Below, piece after piece: positions 15,744 to 23,995 of a stretch of DNA of 38,676 bases. The notes under the pieces are model-generated. The model ran no database searches. It was not told the DNA's origin and saw nothing but the letters and a program-made list of their open reading frames with translations. This DNA comes from Alphaproteobacteria bacterium (GTDB lineage Bacteria > Pseudomonadota > Alphaproteobacteria > SHVP01). Position 1 is the stretch's first letter; each line of letters opens with the position of its first letter. The position numbers and the translations under genes are program-made. Location of the stretch: positions 1 through 38,676 of the forward strand of contig CANJEJ010000009.1 of the NCBI GenBank assembly GCA_947473325.1. Reading direction: 5' to 3'.

Positions 15744-16598
15744 ATGGCCAAACTGCCCAACACGCTCGACGAGCTCCGGCGTGAAATCGACGCCATTGAC
15801 GACCGCCTGCACGACCTGATCGCGCAGCGGACGGCCGTCGTGCGCCGCATTGCCGAGATCAAGGGCAAGGGCCCGGTGCTGCGCCCCGGCCGCGAGGCCA
15901 GGATCTTGCGCCACCGCCTGTCGGTGGCGGCAGGCGACCCGCTGCCCGCCGCGGTGTTCGCCCGGGTGTGGCGCGAACTGATTTCGGCCTATTGCCGGCT
16001 GCAGGGCCCCCTCCAGGTGGCGGTCTGCGCGCCGGTGAAGTCCGTCGGCTACTGGGACCTCGCCCGCGACCATTTCGGCTCGGCCACCAAGATGAGCCTG
16101 TTCCACTCGGCCACGCTCGTTCTGCGGGCGGTGAGCGAGACCGAGGGCATGGTTGGCCTCTTGCCGATGCCGCACGATGATGACACCGATCCCTGGTGGC
16201 GCCATCTGGCAACCGGGCCGGAACCCGCGCTGCGCGTGGTCGCACGGCTGCCCTTTACCGCCAACCCGGGCGCCCGCTTCGAAGACCTGCAGGCGGTGGT
16301 CGTCGCCCGCGTGGCGGAAGAGGACAGCGGCGACGATGTGAGCTGGCTCGTCGTTTCGGCCGAGGAACGCATCAGCCGCCGCTCCCTCAACGACCTCGCC
16401 CAGGGTGTCGATTTCGACGCCCACGTGCTGGCCGGTCACGACGAAGGCTCGGGCGCCGGCTATTTCTATCTGCTGGAAGTGGCCGGGCATGTCGGGCGCG
16501 ACGATGCCCGGCTCGCCCGGCTCACCGACAAGCTCAAGGCGGCGCGCGGCCGTGTCACCCCGGTCGGCGCCTATGCCCGGCCGCAGGCGGACGCGTGA
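15744..16598 (+). CDS. Chorismate mutase (AroQ type) with a C-terminal PDT-like region
   Basis: The 284-residue protein starts MAKLPNTLDELRREIDAIDD. Residues 5-90 are an AroQ all-helical chorismate mutase domain (LDELRREIDAIDDRLHDL, QRTAVVRRIAEIKG, PGREARILRHR, ARVWRELISAYCRLQ). It converts chorismate to prephenate for phenylalanine and tyrosine synthesis. The following 190 residues include VAVCAPVKSVGYWDLARDHFG and a GLLPMPHDDD segment, which recall the two-lobed fold of prephenate dehydratase, but I cannot see its catalytic Thr-Arg-Phe motif, so dehydratase activity is doubtful. The next gene starts 3 bases after its stop. Start at 15744 is preferred over the upstream open frame. Confidence 0.85.
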   Translation: MAKLPNTLDELRREIDAIDDRLHDLIAQRTAVVRRIAEIKGKGPVLRPGREARILRHRLSVAAGDPLPAAVFARVWRELISAYCRLQGPLQVAVCAPVKSVGYWDLARDHFGSATKMSLFHSATLVLRAVSETEGMVGLLPMPHDDDTDPWWRHLATGPEPALRVVARLPFTANPGARFEDLQAVVVARVAEEDSGDDVSWLVVSAEERISRRSLNDLAQGVDFDAHVLAGHDEGSGAGYFYLLEVAGHVGRDDARLARLTDKLKAARGRVTPVGAYARPQADA

Positions 16599-16601
16599 GC
16601 C

Positions 16602-17693
16602 ATGGCGACGCCCCGTCCGCGTCCCGGCATTCTCGATATCGCGCCCTACGTCGGCGGTGAATCGAAGATCGCGGGCATCAACCGCATCATCAAGCTGTCG
16701 TCGAATGAATCGGCCATCGGGCCCAGCCCGAAGGCGATCGCCGCCCATCAGGCGGCAGCACCCGACATGTTCCGCTATCCCGACGGCGATTCGAAGCTGC
16801 TGCGCGAGGCGATCGGCCGCCACCACGGCCTTGATCCGGCGCGCATCGTCTGCGGCGCGGGCTCCGACGAACTCCTGCACCTGCTCGTCACCTGCTACGC
16901 CATGCCGGGCGACGAGGTGCTCTACAACAAGCACGGCTTCGCCATCTATCCGATCGCGGCGATGACGGCGGGCGCGGTGCCGGTGGCGGCGCCTGAGGTG
17001 AATTACACGGCGAGCGTCGACACGCTGCTCGAGCGCGTCTCGTCGCGCACGCGCCTTGTCATGCTGGCCAACCCGAACAACCCGACCGGCACCTATCTGT
17101 CCAGGGCCGAACTGCAGCGCCTGCATGCCGGCATGCCGAAGGACGCGCTGCTGGTGATCGATTCGGCCTATGCCGAATTCGTCAGCCGCGCCGACTACAC
17201 GGCGGGCGAAGACCTGGTCGACGCACATGACAACGTGATCATGACGCGCACTTTCTCGAAGCTCTATGGCCTTGCGGGCTTGCGCGTGGGCTGGGCCTAT
17301 GGTCCGCCCGCGATCGTCGACGTGCTCAACCGCACACGGCCGCCCTTCAACGTCAACCTGCCGGCCCAGGCCGCAGCGGTGGCGGCGCTCGACGACGTCG
17401 GCCACACGCAGAAGGCGCGCGACCACAACGCGCGCTGGCTGCCCTGGCTCGCCGCCGAGCTGACCAAGCTTGGCCTGCCGCCGGTGCCCAGCGTTGCCAA
17501 TTTCGTGCTGGTGCCGCTCGGCAGCCCGCAGCGCGCCAAGGCGGCGCAGGACTTCCTGCGCACGCGCGGCATCCTCGTGCGCCAGATGGGCGGCTATCAC
17601 CTGCCCGATTTCCTGCGCGTCAGCGTCGGCCTGCAGGACGAACTCGAAGCCTTCATCGCCGCGATGGGCGATTTCCTCAAGCAGGCGCGCTGA
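16602..17693 (+). CDS. hisC: Histidinol-phosphate / aromatic aminotransferase
   Basis: This 363-residue class I/II PLP aminotransferase has ANPNNPTGTYL (156-166), IDSAYAEF (187-194) and PLP-lysine K220 in TRTFSKLYGLAGLRVGW. It most resembles HisC (imidazole-acetol-phosphate to histidinol-phosphate). Its position between chorismate mutase and a tyrA-like dehydrogenase suggests it also serves aromatic amino acid transamination; many alphaproteobacterial HisC homologues in this order are dual-purpose. No other his genes are nearby. It follows the chorismate mutase gene by 3 bases and its TGA is one base before the next ATG. Confidence 0.92.
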   Translation: MATPRPRPGILDIAPYVGGESKIAGINRIIKLSSNESAIGPSPKAIAAHQAAAPDMFRYPDGDSKLLREAIGRHHGLDPARIVCGAGSDELLHLLVTCYAMPGDEVLYNKHGFAIYPIAAMTAGAVPVAAPEVNYTASVDTLLERVSSRTRLVMLANPNNPTGTYLSRAELQRLHAGMPKDALLVIDSAYAEFVSRADYTAGEDLVDAHDNVIMTRTFSKLYGLAGLRVGWAYGPPAIVDVLNRTRPPFNVNLPAQAAAVAALDDVGHTQKARDHNARWLPWLAAELTKLGLPPVPSVANFVLVPLGSPQRAKAAQDFLRTRGILVRQMGGYHLPDFLRVSVGLQDELEAFIAAMGDFLKQAR

Positions 17694-17694
17694 G

Positions 17695-18603
17695 ATGGCC
17701 GCGCCCTTGTTCAGGCGCATGGCGCTGCTCGGCGTCGGCCTGATCGGCGGTTCCATGTCGCATGCGGCGCGGCGCGGCGGCCTCGTGGGCGAAATCGTCG
17801 GCCATGCCAAGAGCGAACGCACCCGCGCCCGCGCGCTGGAACTCGGCCTTTGCGCCAAGATGTACGACAACCCGGCCGATGCGGCGCGCGACGCCGATCT
17901 CGTCGTGCTGGCAACACCGGTCGGCGCCTATGCCGCGCTCGCCGCAGCGATTGCGCCGGTGTTGAAGCCCGGCACCATCGTCACCGACGTCGGGTCGGTC
18001 AAGGCCGCCGTCGTCGCCGATGTGTTGCCGCACATGCCGCCGGGCGTCGATTTCGTGCCGGCGCATCCGGTGGCGGGCACCGAGCATTCCGGCCCCGACG
18101 CGGGCTTCGCCGAGCTGTTCGACAACCGCTGGACCATCCTGACGCCGCCCGAGGGCACGCGGCCGGAAGCGACGGAAAAGCTCGCCACCTTCTGGCGCGC
18201 CCTTGGCGCCAGGGTCGATATCATGACGCCGCCGCACCACGACCTCGTGCTGGCCGTCACCTCGCACCTGCCGCATCTCATCGCCTACAACATCGTCGGC
18301 ACCGCCAACCATCTGGAAGCGGTGACGGAGTCGGAAGTTATCAAATATGCCGCGGGCGGCTTCCGCGACTTCACCCGCATCGCCGCGTCGGACCCGGTCA
18401 TGTGGCGCGACATCTTTCTCACCAATGGCGGCGCGGTGCTGGAAATGCTCGGCCGCTTCCAGGAAGACCTCTCGGTGCTGACGCGCGCCATCCGCTTCAA
18501 GGACGGCGAGACGCTGGAAAAATTTTTCACCCACACCCGCGCCATCCGTCGCGGCGTCATCGACGCGGGCCAGGCCGATCCGGAAACGGCGAAGAAAAAG
18601 TAG
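17695..18603 (+). CDS. Prephenate/arogenate dehydrogenase family protein
   Basis: The 302-residue protein begins MAAPLFRRMALLGVGLIGGS with the NAD(P) motif GVGLIGGS. LATPVGAY, VTDVGSVKAAV and AHPVAGTEHSGP are the TyrA family core, and HDLVLAVTSHLPHLIAYNIV begins the helical dimerisation domain. It oxidatively decarboxylates prephenate or arogenate toward tyrosine. The His in SHLPH and Arg in the GGFRDFTRIAASD block are conserved substrate contacts. The gene begins one base after hisC. The open frame extends far upstream, but that part is out-of-frame hisC sequence. Together with chorismate mutase and HisC it forms an aromatic amino acid operon. Confidence 0.93.
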   Translation: MAAPLFRRMALLGVGLIGGSMSHAARRGGLVGEIVGHAKSERTRARALELGLCAKMYDNPADAARDADLVVLATPVGAYAALAAAIAPVLKPGTIVTDVGSVKAAVVADVLPHMPPGVDFVPAHPVAGTEHSGPDAGFAELFDNRWTILTPPEGTRPEATEKLATFWRALGARVDIMTPPHHDLVLAVTSHLPHLIAYNIVGTANHLEAVTESEVIKYAAGGFRDFTRIAASDPVMWRDIFLTNGGAVLEMLGRFQEDLSVLTRAIRFKDGETLEKFFTHTRAIRRGVIDAGQADPETAKKK

Positions 18604-18623
18604 TCGCGTTGTAGAGCGGTGGG

Positions 18624-19694
18624 TTAGTCGAGCTGCAGCGGCGGCAATTCCGCGACCACCACCGGCCCAATCGACAATTTTCCGAACTGCGCGTTGAGCG
18701 GCAGGATGACGCCGCCCGCCGCGTTGCGGCCGGCGAGCAGGCCGACGGAAATCCTGATTCCGCTGGCGGCTCGATTGTTGACAAGGCCCGCCTTGACCAG
18801 CAGGTCGATGAAGTCCGACAGGCCGCGCAAGGACGTGGCGAACGCGCCCAGTGGGCGCATCATCTCGTCCAGCGTCAGCGTGCCGTCGCCATCCGCGATC
18901 AGCGGTCCCCAGGCGAGGTGAACCTTCTTCGCCTCGATGGTGCCGCCGCCGTCGCGCCAGGCGGTGACGCGCTCCTTCAGCTTGCCATCCGACGGGATCG
19001 GGCCGGTGACCTGGATGTCGGCCGCCAGGCGGTCGATGGTGCCGCCCAGTTTGTCCAGCGCCTCGAGCGGGCCGTCCAGCGCGGTGGCGGCGAAGCTGCC
19101 GTCCAGCGTCACACCCGCCTCGGCCGGGCGGCGCAGCGCAAGGTCGAACTGGTTCGCTGTGATCGGCGCGGGAAGGGTGATCAGGTCGAGCAGCGGCTTT
19201 TCCGCCGCCGCCGTCAGGCCATCGATGGCACCATGGCGCAGGGTCACGTCGCCACTCACGCGCGGGCTCGACAGCAGGATGTCCCGCGAAAGCCCGCGCA
19301 GATTGTAGGTGAAGTGGCTGTCGATTGCGGTGTAGCGCAGGCGCTCCGGCGCCCAGGGTGGGGCGGCGACGTCGAGCGAGTCGGCCCGCCAGGACCAGGT
19401 TTGTGCCGCAGGCCGGCCCACCACCGGGTTGTCCAGACGAACGCGGAACCGGAAGGGATAGCCGCCCACCGACAGCGAATCGTAGACGACGAACCAGCCT
19501 TCGGCGCGGCGCTCGGCCTGCCAGCCCTCGATCCCGGCGATCAGCTGCTTGCCGGCCTGGTACCAGAAGACGGTGTAGCCGCCGGCGAGCAGCAGGACGG
19601 CGACAGAGAGGATGCCCACGATGATCCACGCGCGCCGCCGCGATCCGGGCGGACGCGGTGCGCGGGTGGAAACGCTGGGATTGCCGGAAGCCAT
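18624..19694 (-). CDS. DUF2125 domain-containing membrane-anchored protein
   Basis: This 356-residue protein has a short basic N-terminus, one transmembrane helix at about 23-46 (AWIIVGILSVAVLLLAGGY) and a long periplasmic part. Landmarks are GGYPFRFRVRLDNPVV, GLSRDILLSSPRVSG and a C-terminal RISVGLLAGRNAAGGVILPLNAQFG. This matches the DUF2125 family, common in Alphaproteobacteria and of unknown function. The beta-rich repeats recall AsmA-like envelope proteins, but that is only an impression. It converges with the tyrA-like gene (20-base gap) and is divergent from the ChaC-like gene (39 bases). Confidence 0.8.
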   Translation of the reverse strand: MASGNPSVSTRAPRPPGSRRRAWIIVGILSVAVLLLAGGYTVFWYQAGKQLIAGIEGWQAERRAEGWFVVYDSLSVGGYPFRFRVRLDNPVVGRPAAQTWSWRADSLDVAAPPWAPERLRYTAIDSHFTYNLRGLSRDILLSSPRVSGDVTLRHGAIDGLTAAAEKPLLDLITLPAPITANQFDLALRRPAEAGVTLDGSFAATALDGPLEALDKLGGTIDRLAADIQVTGPIPSDGKLKERVTAWRDGGGTIEAKKVHLAWGPLIADGDGTLTLDEMMRPLGAFATSLRGLSDFIDLLVKAGLVNNRAASGIRISVGLLAGRNAAGGVILPLNAQFGKLSIGPVVVAELPPLQLD

Positions 19695-19733
19695 CTTCGC
19701 CTTCTATAGCATGACGGGAGGAGGAGCGGTTTC

Positions 19734-20294
19734 GTGCAGCGTGACGCCAACGGCGATATCTGGGTCTTCGGCTATGGCTCGCTGATGTGGAACCCGGGTT
19801 TCCCCCATGCCGAGGCGGTGCCGGCGGTGCTGCGGGGCTATCATCGCGCCTTCTGCCTCTATTCGCATTACTACCGCGGCACGCGCGAACGGCCGGGCCT
19901 GGTGCTGGGCCTCGACCGCGGCGGCGTCTGCCGTGGCAAGGTCTTCCGGATAACGGCCGGCGATGCCGAAGGTGCCCTGCATTATCTGATCGACCGCGAG
20001 ATGCGCGGCGAGGACGTCTACCTGCTGCGCTGGCGCGATGTGGCAATGGTGGATCGCCGTGTCACCGCCGCCTGCTTCGTGGTGAACCGCAAGCACAAGG
20101 ATTACGCCGGGCGCCTGGCCCCTGACCGCGTGGCGGAAATTGTCGGCGGCGCAGTCGGGCAGACGGGGACCAACCGCGACTATCTGCTCAACACCGTGCA
20201 GCATCTCGACGAGATCGGCGTGCGCGATATGAACCTGCATACGGTGCGCGACCTGTTGCTGTCCGCTCAGCCCGTCCAGCCGAATTCGGTGTAG
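19734..20294 (+). CDS. Gamma-glutamylcyclotransferase, ChaC-like
   Basis: This 186-residue protein of the ChaC/GGCT family probably cleaves glutathione to 5-oxoproline and Cys-Gly. WVFGYGSLMWNPGF (about 10-23) is the substrate-binding YGSL loop. RGYHRAFCLYSHYYRGTRERPGLVLGL is typical of ChaC, and a Glu in LIDREMRGEDVYLL matches the catalytic Glu position. It starts at a GTG (19734) with GGAGGAGGAG just upstream, a strong ribosome binding site that decides this start. Its 3' end overlaps the converging NUDIX gene by 28 bases. The glutathione theme links it loosely to the GST array at 11-13 kb. Confidence 0.9.
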   Translation: MQRDANGDIWVFGYGSLMWNPGFPHAEAVPAVLRGYHRAFCLYSHYYRGTRERPGLVLGLDRGGVCRGKVFRITAGDAEGALHYLIDREMRGEDVYLLRWRDVAMVDRRVTAACFVVNRKHKDYAGRLAPDRVAEIVGGAVGQTGTNRDYLLNTVQHLDEIGVRDMNLHTVRDLLLSAQPVQPNSV

Positions 20295-20737
20295 CGCTCT
20301 CCCCGCGCGATCGCCGCCAGCGCGGCGGCGTGATAGGGCACGAGCGGGTCCGGCAGCCGATTTGCGGGGAAGAATGCCAGCGCATCGCATTTTTCCGGCT
20401 CGGCGTTGAACGGCTCGCCGGCCACATCCTCTGCCAGGAAGAAGAAGTCGATGCCAGCGCCATGCCCGTCGCGGGCGAAGCGGTGCATGGTCAGCGCCTG
20501 CTGCAGATGCGCCGATGCCAGGACCAGCCCTGTTTCCTCGCGCGTCTCGCGTATCATGGCCGCCAGCGCGGATTCACCGTCCTCCACCATGCCGGCGGGC
20601 AGGGCATAGTGGCCGTCGCGATAGCCAGTGTTGTGGCGCCACAGCAGCAGGATCGAGTCGTCGCGGCGCAGGACGAGATGGACAGCGAGCGGATAGCGTG
20701 ACCGGTCGGCGCGGACGGGCGCCGCCGCTAGCTGCAC
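20267..20737 (-). CDS. NUDIX hydrolase
   Basis: The 156-residue protein has a complete NUDIX box, GMVEDGESALAAMIRETREE followed by TGL, fitting GX5EX7REUXEEXGU exactly. This is the metal-binding site that hydrolyses nucleoside diphosphate-X compounds. The preferred start is a GTG at 20737 inside the last codons of nrdJ (10-base overlap). The frame is open further upstream, but that part is antisense or out-of-frame nrdJ. No separate ribosome binding site is visible, so translation may be coupled to nrdJ. The substrate is unknown; NUDIX proteins next to a ribonucleotide reductase could act in nucleotide-pool cleaning, which is inference. Confidence 0.85.
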   Translation of the reverse strand: MQLAAAPVRADRSRYPLAVHLVLRRDDSILLLWRHNTGYRDGHYALPAGMVEDGESALAAMIRETREETGLVLASAHLQQALTMHRFARDGHGAGIDFFFLAEDVAGEPFNAEPEKCDALAFFPANRLPDPLVPYHAAALAAIARGERYTEFGWTG

Positions 20738-23052
20738 TTCGAATAGCCGCAGGAGGTGCAGGTGTCGCAGCCTTCCATGCGGATCAACGCTGGCTGGCTG
20801 CAGCGCGGGCAGGAGCGGTGGCGCGCGTCGCCCGGGCCGCTGCCGTCCATGTTGGCGGCCTTGCGCAGCTCGACCGCCTGGTCGTCGCGGCTGTGCGGGT
20901 CGGCCATGAAGCCGGTGGCGATCAGGTGCTGCTCGATCACCTCGCCGATGGCGGCAAGTAGCGACGGCACATAATGCCCGTCCACCCAATGTCCGCCGCG
21001 CGGGTCGAACACGGCCTTGAGTTCTTCCACAACGAAGGAGACGTCGCCGCGGCGGCGGAACACGGCCGAGATCATGCGCGTCAGCGCCACGGTCCAGGCG
21101 TAATGCTCCATGTTCTTCGAGTTGATGAAGACCTCGAAGGGCCGGCGCCGTCCGTCCTGGATGACGTCGTTCACCGTGATGTACATGGCGTGGTCCGATT
21201 CCGGCCAGCGCACCTTGTAGGTGTTGCCGGGCAGCACGCCGGGCCGGTCGAGCGGCTTGGTCATGTAGACGACGCCGCCCGCCTCATACATGTCGGCGGG
21301 CTTCACCGGCGGCTTGTTCAGTGGCAGCTCGGGCTGGTCGGTCTTCTTGTCGGCCGTCGGTTTCACCGACAGGACCGACCCTGTCACGTCGTTCGGGCGA
21401 TAGGTGGTGATGCCCTTGCAGCCAAGCTCATAGGCCTGCAGATAGATCGACTTGAAGTCCTCGAAGGAAATGTCCTCGGGGCAATTCACCGTCTTCGACA
21501 CGGCGCTGTCGACATAGGCCTGCACGGCGGCCTGCATCTTCACATGGTCGGTGGGTGCCAGCTGCTGGGCATCGACGAAGGCGGCAGTCAGCGGCGTGGT
21601 GTCGCCATACATGCGGCGGTAGAGGCGGAAGGCATAGTCGCTCACCTCTTCCTCGCGCCGGGTGCCGTCGGGCATCAGGACGCTGCGGTGATAGGCGAAG
21701 CTGAACACCGGCTCGAGGCCCGACGACACGTTGTCGGCGAGGATCGAGATCGTGCCCGTCGGCGCCACCGAGGTGAGGAGGCCGTTGCGGATGCCGCGCG
21801 ACGCGATCGCCGCGCGCACGTCCTCGTCCAGGCCCTTGATGCCGTCGGTGGCAAGATACTGGTCCTTGTCGAACAGCGGAAAGGCGCCCTTTTCCACCGC
21901 GAGTTCGGTGGACGCGAGATAAGCGGCGCGCTGCACCTTGTGCATCCAGCGCCGCGTCATCGCCACCGCATCGTCGCTGCCATAGCGCAAGCCGCACATG
22001 ATCAGCGCATCGGCGAGGCCCGTGACGCCGAGGCCGATGCGGCGCTTGGCGTTGGCCTCGTTGCGCTGTTCATCCAGCGGGAAGCCCGAGGCGTCGATGG
22101 CGTTGTCGAGCATGCGGATGGCGGTCGAGACGAGGTCGGTGAGCGCCGTTTCGTCCAGCGCCGCGTGGGGCGTGAACGGGTCGCGCACCAGCCGCGTCAT
22201 GTTGATGGAGCCGAGCAGGCAGGCGCCATAGGGTGGCAGCGGCTGCTCGCCGCAGGGGTTGGTCGCGGCGATCTGCTCGGCATAGGCGAGCGGGTTCAGC
22301 TTGTTGATGCGGTCGATGAAGATCACGCCCGGCTCGGCATAGGCATAGGTCGCGCGCATGATCTTGTCCCACAGCGCGCGGGCCGACACGGTGCGATGGG
22401 TGACGCCGTTGAAGACGAGGTCCCAGGGCAGGTCGTCCTTCACCGCCGCCATGAACGGGTCGGTGGCGAGGACCGAGAGGTTGAACATGCGCAGCCGCCC
22501 GGGCTCGCGCTTCGCCTCGATGAAGGCCTCGATATCCGGGTGGTCGCAGCGCATCGTCGCCATCATGGCGCCGCGACGGTGGCCGGCCGACATGATCGTG
22601 CGGCACATGGCGTCCCACACGTCCATGAAGGTGAGCGGGCCAGAGGCATCCGCCCCCACGCCCTTCACCCGCGCGCCCTTGGGCCGCAGGGTGGAGAAGT
22701 CGTATCCGATGCCGCCGCCCTGCTGCATCGTCAGGGCCGCCTCGCGCAGATGGGCGAAGATGTTGCCCATGTCGTCGCCGATGGTGCCCATGACGAAGCA
22801 GTTGAACAGGGTGACGCGACGCTCGGTGCCGGCGCCGGCGATAATCCGGCCGGCGGGCAGGAAGCGGAAATCCTCGAGCGCCGTGTAGAATCGCTTCTCC
22901 CAGGTCTCGGGGTCCTTTTCCGGGGCGGCCAGTGCCTTGGCGACACGCTTCCAGGTGTCCGGCAGCGTCGCGTCCACGACCGACCCGTCGGGGGCCTTGA
23001 GCCGGTATTTCATGTCCCAGATCTGCTGGGAAATGGGGGCGATGGACGTCAT
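20728..23052 (-). CDS. nrdJ: Adenosylcobalamin-dependent (class II) ribonucleoside-diphosphate reductase NrdJ
   Basis: The 774-residue enzyme makes deoxyribonucleotides using adenosylcobalamin instead of a tyrosyl radical subunit. The radical-site Cys267 with N265 and E269 lies in NPCGEQ. C85 (LFNCF) and C278 (YGACLLGSINMTR) form the redox pair, with the 11-residue spacing 267-278 known from Thermotoga NrdJ. LTSVAPTGTISILADNVSSGLEP is also conserved. The C-terminal zinc-ribbon-like tail has Cys at 748, 751, 762, 765, 768 and 773. It lacks an ATP-cone and is the short form. The ATG at 23052 has GAGG 5 bases upstream. A PduO-type adenosyltransferase that would make its cofactor is at 36.4 kb. 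Confidence 0.96.
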   Translation of the reverse strand: MTSIAPISQQIWDMKYRLKAPDGSVVDATLPDTWKRVAKALAAPEKDPETWEKRFYTALEDFRFLPAGRIIAGAGTERRVTLFNCFVMGTIGDDMGNIFAHLREAALTMQQGGGIGYDFSTLRPKGARVKGVGADASGPLTFMDVWDAMCRTIMSAGHRRGAMMATMRCDHPDIEAFIEAKREPGRLRMFNLSVLATDPFMAAVKDDLPWDLVFNGVTHRTVSARALWDKIMRATYAYAEPGVIFIDRINKLNPLAYAEQIAATNPCGEQPLPPYGACLLGSINMTRLVRDPFTPHAALDETALTDLVSTAIRMLDNAIDASGFPLDEQRNEANAKRRIGLGVTGLADALIMCGLRYGSDDAVAMTRRWMHKVQRAAYLASTELAVEKGAFPLFDKDQYLATDGIKGLDEDVRAAIASRGIRNGLLTSVAPTGTISILADNVSSGLEPVFSFAYHRSVLMPDGTRREEEVSDYAFRLYRRMYGDTTPLTAAFVDAQQLAPTDHVKMQAAVQAYVDSAVSKTVNCPEDISFEDFKSIYLQAYELGCKGITTYRPNDVTGSVLSVKPTADKKTDQPELPLNKPPVKPADMYEAGGVVYMTKPLDRPGVLPGNTYKVRWPESDHAMYITVNDVIQDGRRRPFEVFINSKNMEHYAWTVALTRMISAVFRRRGDVSFVVEELKAVFDPRGGHWVDGHYVPSLLAAIGEVIEQHLIATGFMADPHSRDDQAVELRKAANMDGSGPGDARHRSCPRCSQPALIRMEGCDTCTSCGYSKCS

Positions 23053-23076
23053 GGCGACCTCAGCAAACGCGCGGGA

Positions 23077-23104
23077 AGTATAAGGAGCGCGCAGTGTAGG
23101 ACAA
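23077..23104 (-). promoter_or_regulatory. Candidate nrdJ promoter
   Basis: On the minus strand TTGTCC (plus 23099-23104), a 16-base spacer and TATACT (plus 23077-23082, 5 of 6 matches to TATAAT) lie 25 bases upstream of the nrdJ ATG. No convincing NrdR box (ACACWATATMTWGTGT-like) was found around it. Confidence 0.55.
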
Positions 23105-23145
23105 AAGATGTTCCCGGAGTGTTCTAATTTGGTGACAAGTTAACC

Positions 23146-23170
23146 CTCTGATCCTGCGGGAAAATCAGAG
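23146..23170. other. Inverted repeat upstream of nrdJ
   Basis: CTCTGAT (23146-23152) and ATCAGAG (23164-23170) are separated by 11 bases. It could be an operator or a terminator remnant for the leftward operon ending at 23259; no T tract follows on the minus strand. A second repeat, TGGGGAT (23208-23214) and ATCCCCA (23225-23231), sits 28 bases after the plsC stop and is a weak terminator candidate for that operon. Confidence 0.4.
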
Positions 23171-23179
23171 TTAGACCCG

Positions 23180-23188
23180 TTATCCACA
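23180..23188 (+). promoter_or_regulatory. Perfect DnaA box upstream of nrdJ
   Basis: TTATCCACA matches the DnaA consensus TTATNCACA exactly. It lies about 76 bases upstream of the nrdJ -35 hexamer. DnaA is known to regulate nrdAB in E. coli; an equivalent role for this nrdJ is inference. The element is isolated, so it is not an origin. Confidence 0.5.
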
Positions 23189-23258
23189 AGGGGTGTTTTG
23201 AGAGATATGGGGATGGCGAAAACGATCCCCAAATCCCTCCCCAGACTTGTCCCTGCGC

Positions 23259-23990
23259 TCAGGCCTGGGGCGCGGTGTCCCGGCCTTCGGCGGCCAGCCG
23301 GGCGGTGCCGGCCTCGATGCGCTCTTCCAGCGCCGCCATGAAGGCGCGGCGTTGTAGCCCGGCGGGAATCGGCTCCAGGAATTCCAGCACGATGGTGCCA
23401 GGCCGGCGCCGGAAGCTGCGGCGCGGCCAGAATAGGCCGGAGTTCAGCGCGATCGGCACGCAGGGAATCTCGAGCTGGTTGTAGAGCGCGGCGACGCCCG
23501 GCAGATAGGGCGCGGCAACCCCCGGCGCGATGCGCGTGCCCTGGGGAAAGATGATGATGGGACGCGCCGCGGCCTTGGCTGCCTCGGCCGCCGCGACCAT
23601 GTCGCGCAACGCCTTCGATCCCGCCTCGCGATCGACCGGGATCATGCGCGAATGGCGGCAGTACCAGCCATAGATCGGGATGGCCAGCAGCTCGCGCTTC
23701 ATCACGATGGCAGGGTCGTGCGTGATGATGTGGAAGATGATCGTGTCCCAGGCCGACTGGTGCTTTGCCGCCATCAGCACCGCGCCGGGCGGAATGCGGT
23801 CGCGCCCCCGGATGTCGATGCGCGTGCCGGCAATGACGCGCAGCAGCCACATCACGCCCATAGCCCAGTAGGTCTGCCCGCGCACCGTCGCCAGCGGCGA
23901 CATCAGCAGCGACGGCAGCCAGGCCAGGTTGATCAGCGCCGACCAGACCCAGAAGGCGACGTGAAACAGGATGGAGCGAAGGACGAGCAC
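23259..23990 (-). CDS. plsC: 1-acyl-sn-glycerol-3-phosphate acyltransferase (PlsC family)
   Basis: The protein is about 243 residues of the PlsC/LPLAT family, which acylates lysophosphatidic acid to phosphatidic acid at the inner membrane. The catalytic HX4D motif is KHQSAWDT, and motif III is FPQGTR (usually FPEGTR). IPVDREAGSKAL and VPIALNSGLFWPRR are also conserved. An N-terminal hydrophobic segment (about residues 5-30) anchors it. The GTG at 23990 is chosen as the first in-frame start after the ydcF stop, 5 bases away; no ribosome binding site is obvious. It is the last gene of the ftsE-ftsX-gmhB-ydcF-plsC operon. Confidence 0.9.
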   Translation of the reverse strand: MLVLRSILFHVAFWVWSALINLAWLPSLLMSPLATVRGQTYWAMGVMWLLRVIAGTRIDIRGRDRIPPGAVLMAAKHQSAWDTIIFHIITHDPAIVMKRELLAIPIYGWYCRHSRMIPVDREAGSKALRDMVAAAEAAKAAARPIIIFPQGTRIAPGVAAPYLPGVAALYNQLEIPCVPIALNSGLFWPRRSFRRRPGTIVLEFLEPIPAGLQRRAFMAALEERIEAGTARLAAEGRDTAPQA

Positions 23991-23995
23991 GGGGC

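Noticed and set aside
15666-20046. Two minus-strand frames of 734 and 789 codons opposite chorismate mutase, hisC, tyrA-like and DUF2125 genes
   Set aside because: Long antisense or out-of-frame openings are expected in very GC-rich DNA; the opposite-strand or in-frame genes have clear family motifs.
20974-23127. 717-codon plus-strand frame
   Set aside because: Antisense of nrdJ, whose catalytic and zinc Cys residues are all in place.
23053-23258. NrdR box or cobalamin riboswitch upstream of nrdJ
   Set aside because: No ACACWATAT-type repeat and no B12-box-like sequence was seen.
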